The notes: generated from the sequence alone by a model not told the origin. A stretch of DNA of 64,000 bases from OMG group bacterium (GCA_012267385.1 JAAXGW010000037.1:62001-126000), one strand, 5' to 3'. Numbered from the stretch's first letter, positions 1 through 11,509 are shown. Numbers and translations are program-made.

Positions 1-2450
1 ATCCTAAGTTCGCTTATTTGGATGCCAAGATAGATCTGAGTAGCGCCAGCGTGTTCGACTTTAGCGTAGCGATGGCAAGATTCCTCGGTAATCAGAGCTA
101 CGTTTTTCGACCTGACTATGTTGCCTTATTACCGGGAGTCTCGTGGTATCCTACAGCTGGTGTCGCAGTAGGACGCGACGACCCGCAAACCTATCCGAAA
201 GATCATTTCTTGGTGGATTTATCTGTAACTGTACCAAAGCAATGGACGGTTGCGGGACCAGGCAAACGCGAACTTCAATCTAACAACGATGGTAAAGATA
301 CATTCCGATTCAGACCTAAGAATCCTGTTGTCGATGTCGTGCTCGTGGCGTCGAAATTTGAACGATATGCGATGACCGTTAAGGATATAGAGTTCGAACT
401 ACTTTACAGTGCGAAACATCGAAAGAGCTTTGAGGCTATGGAATCTCTCGTTCCTGAACTGCAAAAATGGATTGCTGACCGCCTAACGGCCGCGGAAAAA
501 TATGGTCTGACATATCCATACGAAGCTCTCACTCTCGTGGAAGTACCATCACATTTAAGGGTGCTTGGCGGAGGTTGGAGTATGGATTCTACCTTATACG
601 GACCGGGTGTCGTCATGATCCGAGAGACAGGAATCCCAACGGCGCGGTTCGATGTGAGCTTGAAAGACCTAGAAGCCGAAGAAGCGTTCCGAGACTTACT
701 CTACTATGTCGATAACGACTTACAGAGTAGTAACCCTCTCAACAGGATCGCACGCAATTTTGTATCTTACCAGACCTCTCCAATTGGTCAAAGCGCTATA
801 GCGCTACAAATATTTATTGACGACATAGTAGGCGATCTAATCTTAGAAAGACTACCCTACTTTACAACGAACACTGCGCTAAATCCATTGGGAATAGAAC
901 AAACTTATGTCGCTGGTCAAGATGCAAGTTTGCCTGTGAGTGTCAGTGTTGAAAGTCCCGACGAACCAACTCGAAACTTTTTTAGTGGTAGCATGTTCAT
1001 GAGAGAACTTAGTGTCCACAACCCATCCGTCTGGAGTAAGATTGAAGAACTTGCACTAACTGAACTAAATTTCCACGAAGAACCGATTCAGTCATACCAC
1101 GCAGTCTTACTGAGGAATACATACGCAATATCAGCCTTGAAAGAGTGGGTCGATGAAGAAGCATTGAGCAACATTTTTGGAGACTTACTGCGAAAATTTC
1201 GAGGTCAAAACTTTTCATTTGAAGAATTTCGAGAGATCGCTATTACGTATGAGCCAAGATTTGACGAGATTACTCAGAACTTTATTACTTCCAACCAGCT
1301 CCCTGGTTACATAGTCTCGGATCCAATAATTGAGCTATTGCCGACAGAAGACAACGAGACCCCAGTTTACCAAACAGTATTTAACCTCAGAAATGCAGAG
1401 TCAGGATCAGGTGTCGTAACAGTTCATTGGGATGAGGAACAAGCAATCGGTGGCGACGAGGATGACGTTTCTCGAAGTAGTTTAGAACCTGTGATAGTTG
1501 AACCGAACAATTCGTACAGATTCGCCATCAAGAGTAGTCAAAAACCGACTAAGCTCCTTATTGAAGCACCGATATCTTTGAACCGAAAACCGATCGAAAT
1601 GACGATTCCGAGTACAGATGACGCGGAACTAAATACTGCGAGCTCCCGTCCCACTACAACAAGGACTCAATGGAACCCCAATCGACCAGACATAGTAGTC
1701 GTTGACGATCTAGATCCAAACTTCTCTCTGTCTGGGAAACCTCAGGAGTGGCCCGTTCCTTGGTTTGTACCAAACTTCATGGTGGAAATTGGAAGTTCAA
1801 TTATGGGGGATAGCGAAGCAGTCGACCGAGGATTACCCACATACGATCGAGGGAATCCTAGTGTCCAATGGACACGCTTCCTAGGTTCAGGTTTTGGTCG
1901 GTATCGAAGTACATATACTCGAGTCCCAAGCGCAGGGGAAGATGATCCTGAAGCCGGTGGGTTTGGTGCTGAATTTGTCGCAGAGCTACCAAAAGGTGGA
2001 ATGTGGGCACTCGAATACAGTGTACCCGGTCGAGTTTTATTGGAACAGATTCTTTATGAACTAGTCGGTGACGACGAAGACACAACTATGAGTGACGAAG
2101 AACAAGCAGATTCTTCAGACAAACAGACTCTAGGGTTAGTTGTTCGGATTGACGATCAAGAAATACCTCTCGAGCTGGATCCTTTGACACTGAGAAACGT
2201 AGTAGATGTTGGATATTGGGAAAGCAGTTTCAAAAAAATTTACAGAACTAGAAGAACGGCAGAAAGAGTCTTCGGTGATTACTTTCGAAACACTGAAAAA
2301 TCAGTCGATCCATGTTACTGGATCGCTCTAGGTTCCTTTAATGTAGAAAATCCCCAGGTCACTGTCAAAGTTTCGAACAAGAACTCTATTCGCGACACGT
2401 TCGCGGACGCGATCAGATGGACATATCTGGGAGATGGAAACTCAGATTAA
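1..2450 (+). CDS. ABC-2 permease/M1 peptidase-like protein, copy A (3' part, 5' end outside window)
   Basis: The reading frame is open from base 3 and continues upstream of the window. The residues before the first possible start (TTG at 18) read PKFAYLDAKIDL, matching the FAYFDSALDW-type segment inside the paralogs. This is therefore the periplasmic part of a longer protein whose N-terminal membrane domain lies outside. Visible blocks are the LPGVSWYPTAG motif, a VEVPSHLRVLGGGW segment, a PGVVMIRE segment, and a C-terminal beta domain with GRYRSTYTRV and a terminal FADAIRW. The last block resembles golvesin C-terminal-like domains. The fold resembles M1 aminopeptidases, but I find no HExxH zinc motif, so proteolysis is doubtful. 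The visible part has no frame break, unlike copies B, C and D. An RND efflux pair follows on the same strand. Role unknown; transport-linked envelope function is inference. Confidence 0.8.
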   Translation, partial: PKFAYLDAKIDLSSASVFDFSVAMARFLGNQSYVFRPDYVALLPGVSWYPTAGVAVGRDDPQTYPKDHFLVDLSVTVPKQWTVAGPGKRELQSNNDGKDTFRFRPKNPVVDVVLVASKFERYAMTVKDIEFELLYSAKHRKSFEAMESLVPELQKWIADRLTAAEKYGLTYPYEALTLVEVPSHLRVLGGGWSMDSTLYGPGVVMIRETGIPTARFDVSLKDLEAEEAFRDLLYYVDNDLQSSNPLNRIARNFVSYQTSPIGQSAIALQIFIDDIVGDLILERLPYFTTNTALNPLGIEQTYVAGQDASLPVSVSVESPDEPTRNFFSGSMFMRELSVHNPSVWSKIEELALTELNFHEEPIQSYHAVLLRNTYAISALKEWVDEEALSNIFGDLLRKFRGQNFSFEEFREIAITYEPRFDEITQNFITSNQLPGYIVSDPIIELLPTEDNETPVYQTVFNLRNAESGSGVVTVHWDEEQAIGGDEDDVSRSSLEPVIVEPNNSYRFAIKSSQKPTKLLIEAPISLNRKPIEMTIPSTDDAELNTASSRPTTTRTQWNPNRPDIVVVDDLDPNFSLSGKPQEWPVPWFVPNFMVEIGSSIMGDSEAVDRGLPTYDRGNPSVQWTRFLGSGFGRYRSTYTRVPSAGEDDPEAGGFGAEFVAELPKGGMWALEYSVPGRVLLEQILYELVGDDEDTTMSDEEQADSSDKQTLGLVVRIDDQEIPLELDPLTLRNVVDVGYWESSFKKIYRTRRTAERVFGDYFRNTEKSVDPCYWIALGSFNVENPQVTVKVSNKNSIRDTFADAIRWTYLGDGNSD

Positions 2451-2947
2451 ACGCTTGTTTCCAAAGTCCTCTGTTCATTCTTAAATATTTTTTTGTGTTT
2501 GAATCCTTCCCTTTTTTCACTGAAAACGGGGTTTGCGTTTCGGCTACGGGAACGCTTTTTGCTTATTAGATATTCTGATGGTCGCGAGCACGAATTTCTT
2601 AAGAATTCTCAATGTTATAAATTATGGAACGATTCTCTCAATTTTCTCCTTGTACAACTCGCTCTTCTGACATCTTTACAGTGTGTAAAATTCTTGAAAA
2701 TTTCAGATGTTCCATTGTGTGTTCTTGTCGTTCCCAAGACAGCAATGGGAGCGAATCTGTCCATTCGTCGAGCGACTTCTCTCTCTGTCGAATTCGTTTC
2801 CTCGTGACTTCCTTAACGTGAACGGTATCTTATTACGTACAAACTGTTTTTTGCTCTATGATTACAAACTTCACCACTATGGTACAACCACCGGATAGAA
2901 CAACTGTGTTCATTCAACCTTCCCACCTACAACAACTTTCTAGAAGA
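2451..2947. other. Intergenic region between copy A and the RND operon
   Basis: No convincing gene is visible. The short ORFs here overlap in several frames and have no recognisable protein character. The stretch is T-rich, contains a candidate terminator near 2535-2560, and presumably holds the promoter of the efflux pair. I could not single out a clear -35/-10. Confidence 0.5.
2535..2560 (+). terminator. Candidate rho-independent terminator after copy A
   Basis: GCGTT at 2535-2539 can pair with AACGC at 2551-2555, with weaker G-T pairing inside, and five T residues follow directly. It lies 85 bases after the stop of copy A. The stem is short, so the call is tentative. Confidence 0.35.
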
Positions 2948-4057
2948 ATGAGGAACTCCGTAAGAATCCTAAGGTACTTACCACTGCCAGCCGTTGTCTG
3001 CTTTGTATTGTTTGGCCTTTCCAGTTGTGATCGACCTACCCAACCAAACTTTGACGTAGATGTACGGACTCCCGTACAAGTACAAGCTGTTAGGCTTGGA
3101 GATATCGAAAACATCGTGCCGTCTACAGGTATGCTACAACCACGCGAGAGTGCAACAGTCACTGCACAAGTACTTGGTCGATTGTACTATGAGCGTGACG
3201 AAAACGGCGAGCGATATTATGAAGGACATCAAGTCAAAAGGGGTGATGTTCTCGCACGCATCTCAGGAGAAGAAGCTGAACTCAATCTCAATTTACCCGC
3301 CAAGAAGCAAGAATTTGAAATCGCGCAACGGGAGTACAACCGCCAAGTCGAGTTGTACGAGGAAGGCAACATTACGGAAAGAGATTTTGAGCAAACAAGG
3401 CAGACCTTCACAAATGCTGAAACCGCATACCGCCGCGCATTGTTAGATGAACAGAATATGGTAGTGTTTGCACCGATGGATGGTGTGATTCTGAAATTGG
3501 CTCGCGACCAAGACGATATATTGTTAGCGGACGAAACTCTTATTAGTAGTGGCCAATTAATAGCACAAATCGCTGATCTTTCTAGTTTAGAGGCTAATAT
3601 CGGTCTGGTATCGACCCAACGAAAAAAAATTGAGATAGGGGACCCAGTACGCATACGACCATCCGCGGCACATGATGAAGAGACATATGACGGAATTCTC
3701 GAACGCATATTACCATTAGTTGATGAACAGACTCGTACTTACCCAGTCGTTGTCGTAGTACCAAATGAAGACTTATCGCTTCAGCCACGTAGCTACGTAG
3801 AAGTAGAGATAATTATTGAACAGAGACTCCAAGTACCCTACGTCTCGCATGACTCGGTCAAGAAAAACCGCAACAACCACGATGTCGTCTTTGTTGTCGA
3901 AGGACAACGCATAGAGGAACGCCGCGTGCGTTTAGGCTTACAGGACGACGAACATGTAGAAATTCTGGAGGGAGTCGAGCTAGGTGAGCGCGTCGTGTTT
4001 GGCGGCGTTGAACATTTATGGGGTGGTCAAACCGTTAACGTCGTTCGCGAGTTGTGA
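2948..4057 (+). CDS. RND efflux periplasmic adaptor (HlyD/MFP family), lipoprotein
   Basis: Membrane fusion protein that would link an inner-membrane RND pump to an outer-membrane channel. I chose ATG 2948 over the upstream ATG at 2858. From 2948 the protein begins with a basic stretch, a hydrophobic segment and a lipobox (GLSSC), giving a normal lipoprotein signal. The earlier start adds 30 unrelated residues. Family features are the VVPSTGMLQPRESATVTAQVLGR opening of the barrel/lipoyl half-domain (here given in part), an alpha-hairpin (residues about 100-165, rich in E, Q and R), the VVFAPMDGVI second lipoyl half, and a beta-barrel with the RIRPSA segment. The stop overlaps the GTG start of the pump gene by 4 bases, indicating translational coupling. 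No outer-membrane factor gene is present. Confidence 0.88.
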   Translation: MRNSVRILRYLPLPAVVCFVLFGLSSCDRPTQPNFDVDVRTPVQVQAVRLGDIENIVPSTGMLQPRESATVTAQVLGRLYYERDENGERYYEGHQVKRGDVLARISGEEAELNLNLPAKKQEFEIAQREYNRQVELYEEGNITERDFEQTRQTFTNAETAYRRALLDEQNMVVFAPMDGVILKLARDQDDILLADETLISSGQLIAQIADLSSLEANIGLVSTQRKKIEIGDPVRIRPSAAHDEETYDGILERILPLVDEQTRTYPVVVVVPNEDLSLQPRSYVEVEIIIEQRLQVPYVSHDSVKKNRNNHDVVFVVEGQRIEERRVRLGLQDDEHVEILEGVELGERVVFGGVEHLWGGQTVNVVREL

Positions 4058-7000
4058 GTTTCTTTGAGTCTTGTGCTGGCGTCGCCGTACGCCGGCCAAT
4101 AGCAGTTTGTGCTACCGCTGTTGCGGTTGCTTTAGTCGGAATTTTTTCACTAAGTGAGCTGCCCATTGACTTGCTGCCAGATATTAAGACTCCATCTGTA
4201 GTCGTCGCTGTTAACGCCGGCGACCGGCCGCCAGAAGAAATGCAACGTCTCTATGGTGAGAGATTGGAAAATCTCGTCTTGTCTGTTTCAGGCGTGCGGA
4301 GCGTTGAACAAGTTGCTCGCACTGGACGATTGGTCGCTACCGTGCACCTCGATTGGGAGTCCGATCTCGACAATGCCGTAATCGACATTGGTAGCGCTCT
4401 TAGTAGTCTCAGCAGCGATCGACAAGTTGATTACGTCACGATCCGAAGGTTTGATCCAAGTCAACAACCGATTTTAACTTTAGGGATGCTCGCCAAGGAA
4501 GAGGGTAATCCTGACCTCATCGGACTCCGGCAGATCGCCCGACGTCAGATTGCTACGGCACTTGAAACGTTACCTGGTGTCGCGGAAGTTCGTGTCGTTG
4601 GAGGAAGGAAACGAGAAATTTCCGTCCACTTCGATGAGTTCCGCGCTGCTGAATTCGGCATTACACTCAGCCAAATCGAAGGTCGAATCAATGCGGAGAA
4701 TCAAGAATTCAGTCCGGGCGTGATAGAAGATCAGGGCCAAATCTTTACGATCCGTGGAAGAACCCGGTACGAGGACATTAACGACATAGAAAACGTTGTC
4801 GTGCAGTTCCTGACACCACAAGGAGGCGGTGCTCGTATCCCCGTACGGGTTCGTGATGTTGCTCATGTCGTCGAAAGTGAACAAGAACATGACCATGTAG
4901 TCTTGGTAAACGGACGCGAGGGTATAGGTTTGTCCGTCTACAAAGAAGCCGGTGCAAATACTGTAACTGTTTCTAATACCATTAAGGAAGCCCTTGCTGG
5001 TGCGGTCGAAGACTTACCTGGAGTTGATGTCCACGAAATTTCGGATAACGCTACGCTCGTTGTAGAAGCACTGGATGACTTGAGGCTCGCTGCCGGTCTC
5101 GGTATCGCTTTAGCAATTCTAGTTTTAGCTGTGTTCTTACGCTCCCTGGGTGCTACGTTTATAGTCAGTGCTGCTGTTCCGGTCTCCATCCTCGCGGCGA
5201 TTTTCTGTATGTCCTTCTCGGACCATAGCCTGAACATTATTACCTTGGGAGGACTTGCGCTGGGCGCAGGAATGCTCGTCGATAACGCCATTGTCGTAGT
5301 CGAGTCCATGTATCGACGGATAAGACTTGGTGACACTCCAGCCGAAGCAGCCAAAAAAGGTACTGGATTGGTCGCGGGCGCAATTACCGCTAGTACCTTA
5401 ACAACCTGTGTGGTGTTCATACCCGTGTTTTTTGTGGAGGGATTAGCGGCACGACTCATTGATGGGATCGCTTTTACCGTAGTGATTTCACTCGTCGCGT
5501 CCCTCTTGGTAGCGATTTTCCTCATTCCAGCACTCGGACGCTGGTTTTTAAGCCCAGCTAAGCTTGACGATCATGGGGCTGTCGTTCCCGAGAGAGTTCC
5601 TCTCTCGCGACGTGCGGTGGAAAAAATCGTACGTGGTTTTCTCCGCGTACCTTTTTTGATCGTGTTGTTGAGCGCGGGTATTGTCAGTGGCGCCGTGTGG
5701 CAATTACTTAAGCTCGGGACTGAGCTTCTTCCACCGTCAGATCCCAAACAATTTTCCATTCGATATATTGGTCAGAGTGGGCAACGCGTAGAAGCGACGA
5801 CAAACGTCATTAGCGGACTTGAGTCTTCGATCCGAGAAAGTGTTCCAGAATTCGTAGCTGCTACTTTGGCCGAAGTCGGACGCTTGCCCGACGATGACAG
5901 AACTATCCGTCGCGAAGCTGCCGAAGAGAATACCGCGCGCTTAACCATACGTATTACGGACGAGAGTCCGCCTGTCAGCGCATACGCTAATGCTCTACGA
6001 GATGATCTAGATCAAATCCCAAACGCAGAAGTTGAGTGGGAGCTGAATCGCTCAGCACTCAGTGAAGTACTAGATAGCGGTGATGCTCCTGTAGTGGTGG
6101 AGATTGCTGGTAGTACACTGTACGACATTCGTGAAGTCACCGAGAGTGTCCAAAACAAAATGTTGGAACTTGACGAGTTATGGAATGTTCGATCGAGTTT
6201 CGAGGGCGGACCACCGGAACTTCGCGTGAAGTTGAATCGCAATGTGGCGGATGCCTTGCAAATCAATGTGGGTACCGTCTCTGAAGTCATTCAAGCGAGT
6301 CTTGAAGGTCGGGAGGTTACTCGACTTTCGGTTGGAGACGAAGAGTACCCCATCATGCTGCAAATTGATGAGCCGACTCGAGAAGAACTTAAAAATGTAA
6401 CGTTTACTACTTCGTCCGGGGTCAAAGTTACCATCGGCGAAGTTACGGAGTTTGAGGAAGTCACTGGGGCGCGTGAAATCTTGCGCAAGAATCAACGACT
6501 GACGTCGCAGATTACAGCATTGGTAAACGATGACTTTACCCTGCCCCAAGCTATTGCAGCAGTTGACAACATTCTGCGACAACAACCGCTTTCACTTGGG
6601 ATGACGGCGCAACTAGGCGGTGCTGAGCAGGAAAGAGCAGCGACGTTTAGCGAGTTGCAACTGGCCGCAATTCTTGCGTTCATATTGGTTCTAATGGTTC
6701 TGGCAGGTACGTTCGAGTCTCTTTTGCAACCGATAACCATACTGTATGCTATCCCGCTCGCGCTAGTGGGTGTCGCAGTCGCTCTTGTACCTATGGGTAA
6801 TCCATTAGGTGTCATGTCAATGTTGGGACTCATTGTGCTCTCTGGTGTTGCCGTGAATGATGCCGTTCTATTAATCGTCACTGCGAAACAGTTAATGCAA
6901 GATGGCAAAGATCGAGTCACCGCGCTGTCTGAAGCTGCGGGCATTCGTCTTCGTCCCATAACGATGACTACGTTGACGACTGCATTAGCCTTGACGCCGC

Positions 7001-7182
7001 TTCTCTTTGGCGGTGGCGAAGGTGCGGTACTTCGGCAGCCCATGGCACTAACGATCATTGGAGGGTTGGTAGCATCAACGATCGGGTCATTGTTCATCTT
7101 ACCGTGCTTGTATCTCACGTTCGATAAGTTCACGGATTTGTTCAGGAGAAAAAAACCAGCCGTTACCACGGTGTCTGCCTGA
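4054..7182 (+). CDS. RND efflux transporter, inner-membrane subunit (AcrB/MdtB-like)
   Basis: Proton-driven efflux pump of the hydrophobe/amphiphile RND family, 1042 residues, the usual length. It begins with GTG overlapping the adaptor stop. Family signatures are the SELPIDLLPDIKTPSV segment after the first helix, porter domains, clustered helices around residues 335-500 including the GAGMLVDNAIVVVES helix (TM4 with Asp), and a second helix cluster near residues 860-1030 with LSGVAVNDAVLLI and RLRPITMTTLTTALAL. Partner of the adaptor just upstream. Substrate unknown. The gene is intact, with no frame break. Confidence 0.93.
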   Translation: MSFFESCAGVAVRRPIAVCATAVAVALVGIFSLSELPIDLLPDIKTPSVVVAVNAGDRPPEEMQRLYGERLENLVLSVSGVRSVEQVARTGRLVATVHLDWESDLDNAVIDIGSALSSLSSDRQVDYVTIRRFDPSQQPILTLGMLAKEEGNPDLIGLRQIARRQIATALETLPGVAEVRVVGGRKREISVHFDEFRAAEFGITLSQIEGRINAENQEFSPGVIEDQGQIFTIRGRTRYEDINDIENVVVQFLTPQGGGARIPVRVRDVAHVVESEQEHDHVVLVNGREGIGLSVYKEAGANTVTVSNTIKEALAGAVEDLPGVDVHEISDNATLVVEALDDLRLAAGLGIALAILVLAVFLRSLGATFIVSAAVPVSILAAIFCMSFSDHSLNIITLGGLALGAGMLVDNAIVVVESMYRRIRLGDTPAEAAKKGTGLVAGAITASTLTTCVVFIPVFFVEGLAARLIDGIAFTVVISLVASLLVAIFLIPALGRWFLSPAKLDDHGAVVPERVPLSRRAVEKIVRGFLRVPFLIVLLSAGIVSGAVWQLLKLGTELLPPSDPKQFSIRYIGQSGQRVEATTNVISGLESSIRESVPEFVAATLAEVGRLPDDDRTIRREAAEENTARLTIRITDESPPVSAYANALRDDLDQIPNAEVEWELNRSALSEVLDSGDAPVVVEIAGSTLYDIREVTESVQNKMLELDELWNVRSSFEGGPPELRVKLNRNVADALQINVGTVSEVIQASLEGREVTRLSVGDEEYPIMLQIDEPTREELKNVTFTTSSGVKVTIGEVTEFEEVTGAREILRKNQRLTSQITALVNDDFTLPQAIAAVDNILRQQPLSLGMTAQLGGAEQERAATFSELQLAAILAFILVLMVLAGTFESLLQPITILYAIPLALVGVAVALVPMGNPLGVMSMLGLIVLSGVAVNDAVLLIVTAKQLMQDGKDRVTALSEAAGIRLRPITMTTLTTALALTPLLFGGGEGAVLRQPMALTIIGGLVASTIGSLFILPCLYLTFDKFTDLFRRKKPAVTTVSA

Positions 7183-7221
7183 TAGAGGAGCTTTAACTCC
7201 GTATGCTCAGCGCGTCCGTGG

Positions 7222-7385
7222 ATTCGCAGTGCTAACCGAGTTGTTCATCTAATTCATTGGGGTAGGACTCAAACAACATAGAGCTATTTAGCAAATTTAC
7301 CGCGTCTCAACATGCAGTAGAACTACCGATGTATTTGCTGATACGAGGTATCGTTGCGAGTCTGGTCTAATTGGGTTCGGTTGGA
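7222..7385 (+). pseudogene. Decayed duplicate of the small membrane protein gene at 8953-9225
   Basis: Bases about 7222-7385 align with the middle and 3' part of the intact gene 1.7 kb downstream. In the best frame the remnant reads QHAVELPMYLLIRGIVASLV followed by a TAA stop and LGSVGM. The intact protein reads QHPIELPIYLILCGIGASLI then YFGVVW. The tyrosine position is thus a stop codon, and the 5' part is lost. The Yip1-like gene lies between the two copies. Confidence 0.75.
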
Positions 7386-7698
7386 ATGTTCAATTCCATC
7401 ACACGAGAACATTTGGGATTACTCACTTGAACAATCAAACCTCTTGATATCGACCGTTACTATCACTTAAACTGTTCACAGAAAGCTTGAGGACGACTGG
7501 CTGTGATGAACAGTTTCACCATGATAGAACTGAAATTCCCAAGATGGATCGGCGAAGAGGACAACACGTTCGGATTCTTCGAGTCGTGCCGATGGCCACA
7601 TCGAAGATGCTACCCCGAAAGTGGAAGCAACAAGTGCGCAGGTGTTGTAAATCCAAATACGAGCGTGCAACCAAGCGTGCGTCCAATACTCCTTTTGT
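7386..7698. other. Intergenic region before the Yip1-like gene
   Basis: Several short overlapping ORFs occur here, but none has coding character. No clear promoter or terminator is visible. Confidence 0.4.
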
Positions 7699-8493
7699 AT
7701 GCCGACGACGCTACACGACTCCAAGCAACTGAATAGATTGGAACCTCGCCAAGACAACCCAACCTGGACCACATCGTTGGATAAACTCTGGCGCATCCTG
7801 TACTCTCCTCGACGGGTGTATGATGAGCTTTCTAAAGATGTTCAGGTACGGGTTCCACTAGTAACAATCCTTGGCGCAATCGCAATTTTTGCAATAGCCA
7901 TCGCTATTCTTGCCCCACATCCTAGACCAACTGCTGAGGAAGTCGAAAACTATCGCAAGCAGATGATATTGCTTGAACATGAATCCGACTTCGAGTATGC
8001 GGAAAAAAGAAGACAGGAATTGCGTGAGGAGACCTATGGTCCTCAAGATATTGCTTTTGGAACTCGGATCTCGGCAAATCCTTGGGCACCTGTCACCTGG
8101 CCCTTAGGATTTCTGGTGTTCGCTGTGTGGATGGGGACGTGTTTTTTCTTAGTCGGTAGGTGGACCGGATCCCAACTCTCGTGGGATCATTGGTTTGGAT
8201 TCTGTGTATGGTCCGAACTTCCAACCGTTATCTCATATGCTCTGGACGTAGTACTTGCTGCGATGGGTCAAAATAGACCTCTACTGTTTGAGAGTTCTGG
8301 TCAAGGATTGCACTTTCGCGTAAACACAATAGCCATTTTCGGACTGTGGTCCTTATATATCCAAATCCAAGGTTTAAGGAGCTGGACGTCTAAAGGGATC
8401 GGTGTTTGCATTGTGCGAGCTCTGCTGACAAATTTGATGATCATAGTTCCATTGCTCCTAGTGCTCTTTGCTTTGCTACTTCTAATCTTCTAA
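7699..8493 (+). CDS. Yip1-family integral membrane protein
   Basis: 264 residues. A short N-terminal soluble part contains the typical SLDKLWRILYSPRRVYDEL opening, in which a W precedes a PxxxF/Y motif. About five hydrophobic helices follow: near residues 54-72, 133-155, 170-190, 210-225 and 240-264. A charged cytoplasmic or periplasmic loop (residues 78-115) separates helix 1 from the rest. This matches bacterial Yip1/DUF1282-type proteins, often encoded near efflux or ABC export genes. The function is unknown. The upstream RND pair is 0.5 kb away on the same strand. ATG 7699 is the first in-frame ATG; starts a few codons later are possible. Confidence 0.72.
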   Translation: MPTTLHDSKQLNRLEPRQDNPTWTTSLDKLWRILYSPRRVYDELSKDVQVRVPLVTILGAIAIFAIAIAILAPHPRPTAEEVENYRKQMILLEHESDFEYAEKRRQELREETYGPQDIAFGTRISANPWAPVTWPLGFLVFAVWMGTCFFLVGRWTGSQLSWDHWFGFCVWSELPTVISYALDVVLAAMGQNRPLLFESSGQGLHFRVNTIAIFGLWSLYIQIQGLRSWTSKGIGVCIVRALLTNLMIIVPLLLVLFALLLLIF

Positions 8494-8952
8494 TAAGCTG
8501 ACTTGCTCTAGGAACCAAAATTGCTTTGTTTAAGCTCACACAGTCCATCAGTACACGGATATGTTCAGAAGAAAGAACGAAGTAGTTGCCGCGGCATTCG
8601 CTTGACAGCAGAACTTAGATCCCTGATACTCAACCAGTCGACCAGATAAAAGATCCAATTTCTCGAATCTGAAGAGCCAGAATGATTAAATGCGATGCGT
8701 TGTTCAAATTTTTAGTTGGTAAACTCGGTCTATACACCCTTGACGCTAACGAATCGAATGGCGAGAAATTCAATCGTTAGTACGGAAATTAGAAGACATT
8801 AAATGTCATCGTACGATTGTCGATATAGTTGGTTAAATCGCGACACCTATGTTTACTCTGTGATACAACTTTGTCTAAGGTCAAGAGTTCAGTCGACACA
8901 AACAATAAAATCTTCATTCTCAAGACAGCGCTAACAGCCGAAGACTAGGAAC
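8494..8952. other. Intergenic region, no gene seen
   Basis: 459 bases without an ORF of coding character on either strand. A Shine-Dalgarno-like TAGGA lies just before the next start at 8953. I recognise no RNA gene. Confidence 0.45.
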
Positions 8953-9225
8953 ATGCGAGATTTTGACCAAGACCGGTTCCGCCGAAGTATTCCCCTGCAT
9001 GGGCTCATCGGAGGACTGATTGCAAGTCTAACAGTGTTGTTCATGTACTTCGTTGTGTTCCGATTGGGCGACGCTCAGCGATTTATTAAGTTCACAGCAC
9101 CTCAACATCCAATAGAACTGCCGATTTATTTGATACTATGCGGCATCGGGGCTTCACTCATATACTTTGGTGTGGTTTGGCTGGTCGCGAGAAAGCGCAA
9201 AATAGGAAGGACCATTCAAGACTGA
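8953..9225 (+). CDS. Small two-helix membrane protein
   Basis: 90 residues with hydrophobic segments near residues 17-37 and 57-79 and a basic C-terminus (ARKRKIGRT). ATG is preceded by a TAGGA ribosome-binding site at a good distance. The existence of a decayed but recognisable duplicate at 7222-7385 argues that this is a real gene, since the copies match best at protein level. No family recognised. A bidirectional terminator follows. Confidence 0.7.
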   Translation: MRDFDQDRFRRSIPLHGLIGGLIASLTVLFMYFVVFRLGDAQRFIKFTAPQHPIELPIYLILCGIGASLIYFGVVWLVARKRKIGRTIQD

Positions 9226-9257
9226 AACAACGTTTTCTCTTCAACTTTCCGAGAAAC

Positions 9258-9286
9258 AAAAAAAGGGATCAACTGATCCCTTTTTT
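9258..9286. terminator. Bidirectional rho-independent terminator
   Basis: GGGATC (9265-9270) and GATCCC (9275-9280) form a perfect six-pair stem with a four-base loop. It is flanked by A7 on the left and T6 on the right. The A/T tracts make it able to end both the small plus-strand gene and the minus-strand groESL operon. Confidence 0.88.
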
Positions 9287-9326
9287 GTGCTGCTCAAAAC
9301 AGAGTAGCTTGCACGCGATAGCGTGA

Positions 9327-10994
<1,668 letters not shown>

Positions 10995-11285
10995 TTAGGA
11001 TTCGATGACACCGAAGATTTCATTCTCTGACAGAATGAGAATCTCCTCACCTTCAAACTTTACGGTATTACCACCGTATTGCCCGAAGACAACTCGGTCG
11101 CCGACTTGGACTTGGGGAGCGTGGGTATTGCCTTGATCGTCTCTCTTACCGGGACCAACAGCTAATACTTCGCCCTGCTGAGGTTTCTCGGTCGCTGTGT
11201 CAGGCAACACTATGCCTCCCGCAGATAGCGTCTCCTCTTCTAGACGACGAACAATGACTTTGTCGTGAAGTGGTCTAATTTGCAT
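10995..11285 (-). CDS. groES: Co-chaperonin GroES (10 kDa)
   Basis: 96 residues, normal length. Starts [14 protein letters not shown], contains the mobile loop ([16 protein letters not shown]) that contacts GroEL, and ends with the ENEIFGVIE segment. A GGAGAAG ribosome-binding site precedes the ATG. First gene of the groESL operon, regulated by the upstream CIRCE element. Confidence 0.99.
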   Translation of the reverse strand: MQIRPLHDKVIVRRLEEETLSAGGIVLPDTATEKPQQGEVLAVGPGKRDDQGNTHAPQVQVGDRVVFGQYGGNTVKFEGEEILILSENEIFGVIES

Positions 11286-11321
11286 TAATTCTTCTCCGAA
11301 GACTTGTTGTTAAAAAGAAAG

Positions 11322-11348
11322 TTAGCACTCTCAGCCTGAAAGTGCTAA
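11322..11348 (-). promoter_or_regulatory. CIRCE operator (HrcA site) of groESL
   Basis: TTAGCACTC (11322-11330), a nine-base spacer, then AAGTGCTAA (11340-11348). Only one base differs from the consensus inverted repeat TTAGCACTC-N9-GAGTGCTAA. It lies in the groES leader, the usual place for HrcA repression. Confidence 0.93.
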
Positions 11349-11356
11349 TTTGCAGA

Positions 11357-11386
11357 TTATGTAGGGATGAGTGCTGGTTTTTCAAG
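11357..11386 (-). promoter_or_regulatory. Sigma32-like heat-shock promoter of groESL
   Basis: On the minus strand CTTGAAA (11380-11386) is followed after 13 bases by CCCTACATAA (11357-11366), close to the sigma32 consensus CTTGAAA / CCCCATNT. It sits directly upstream of the CIRCE operator, suggesting dual control by RpoH and HrcA. A sigma70 reading of the same bases is also possible. Confidence 0.6.
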
Positions 11387-11509
11387 AAAAAAGGAGAAGT
11401 TTTTTCAATATTTCCTGATTGAATCCATAGAAGTCTCGGCTCATGCTCATAATTAACGGAGTCAAAACCGGATTTCGATAAAGTTCACGGACAGAACCAA
11501 ACCTTCGCA

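Noticed and set aside
4570-7169. Long minus-strand ORFs opposite the RND pump gene
   Set aside because: Composition is that of antisense frames, and the plus-strand protein is an unambiguous RND transporter.
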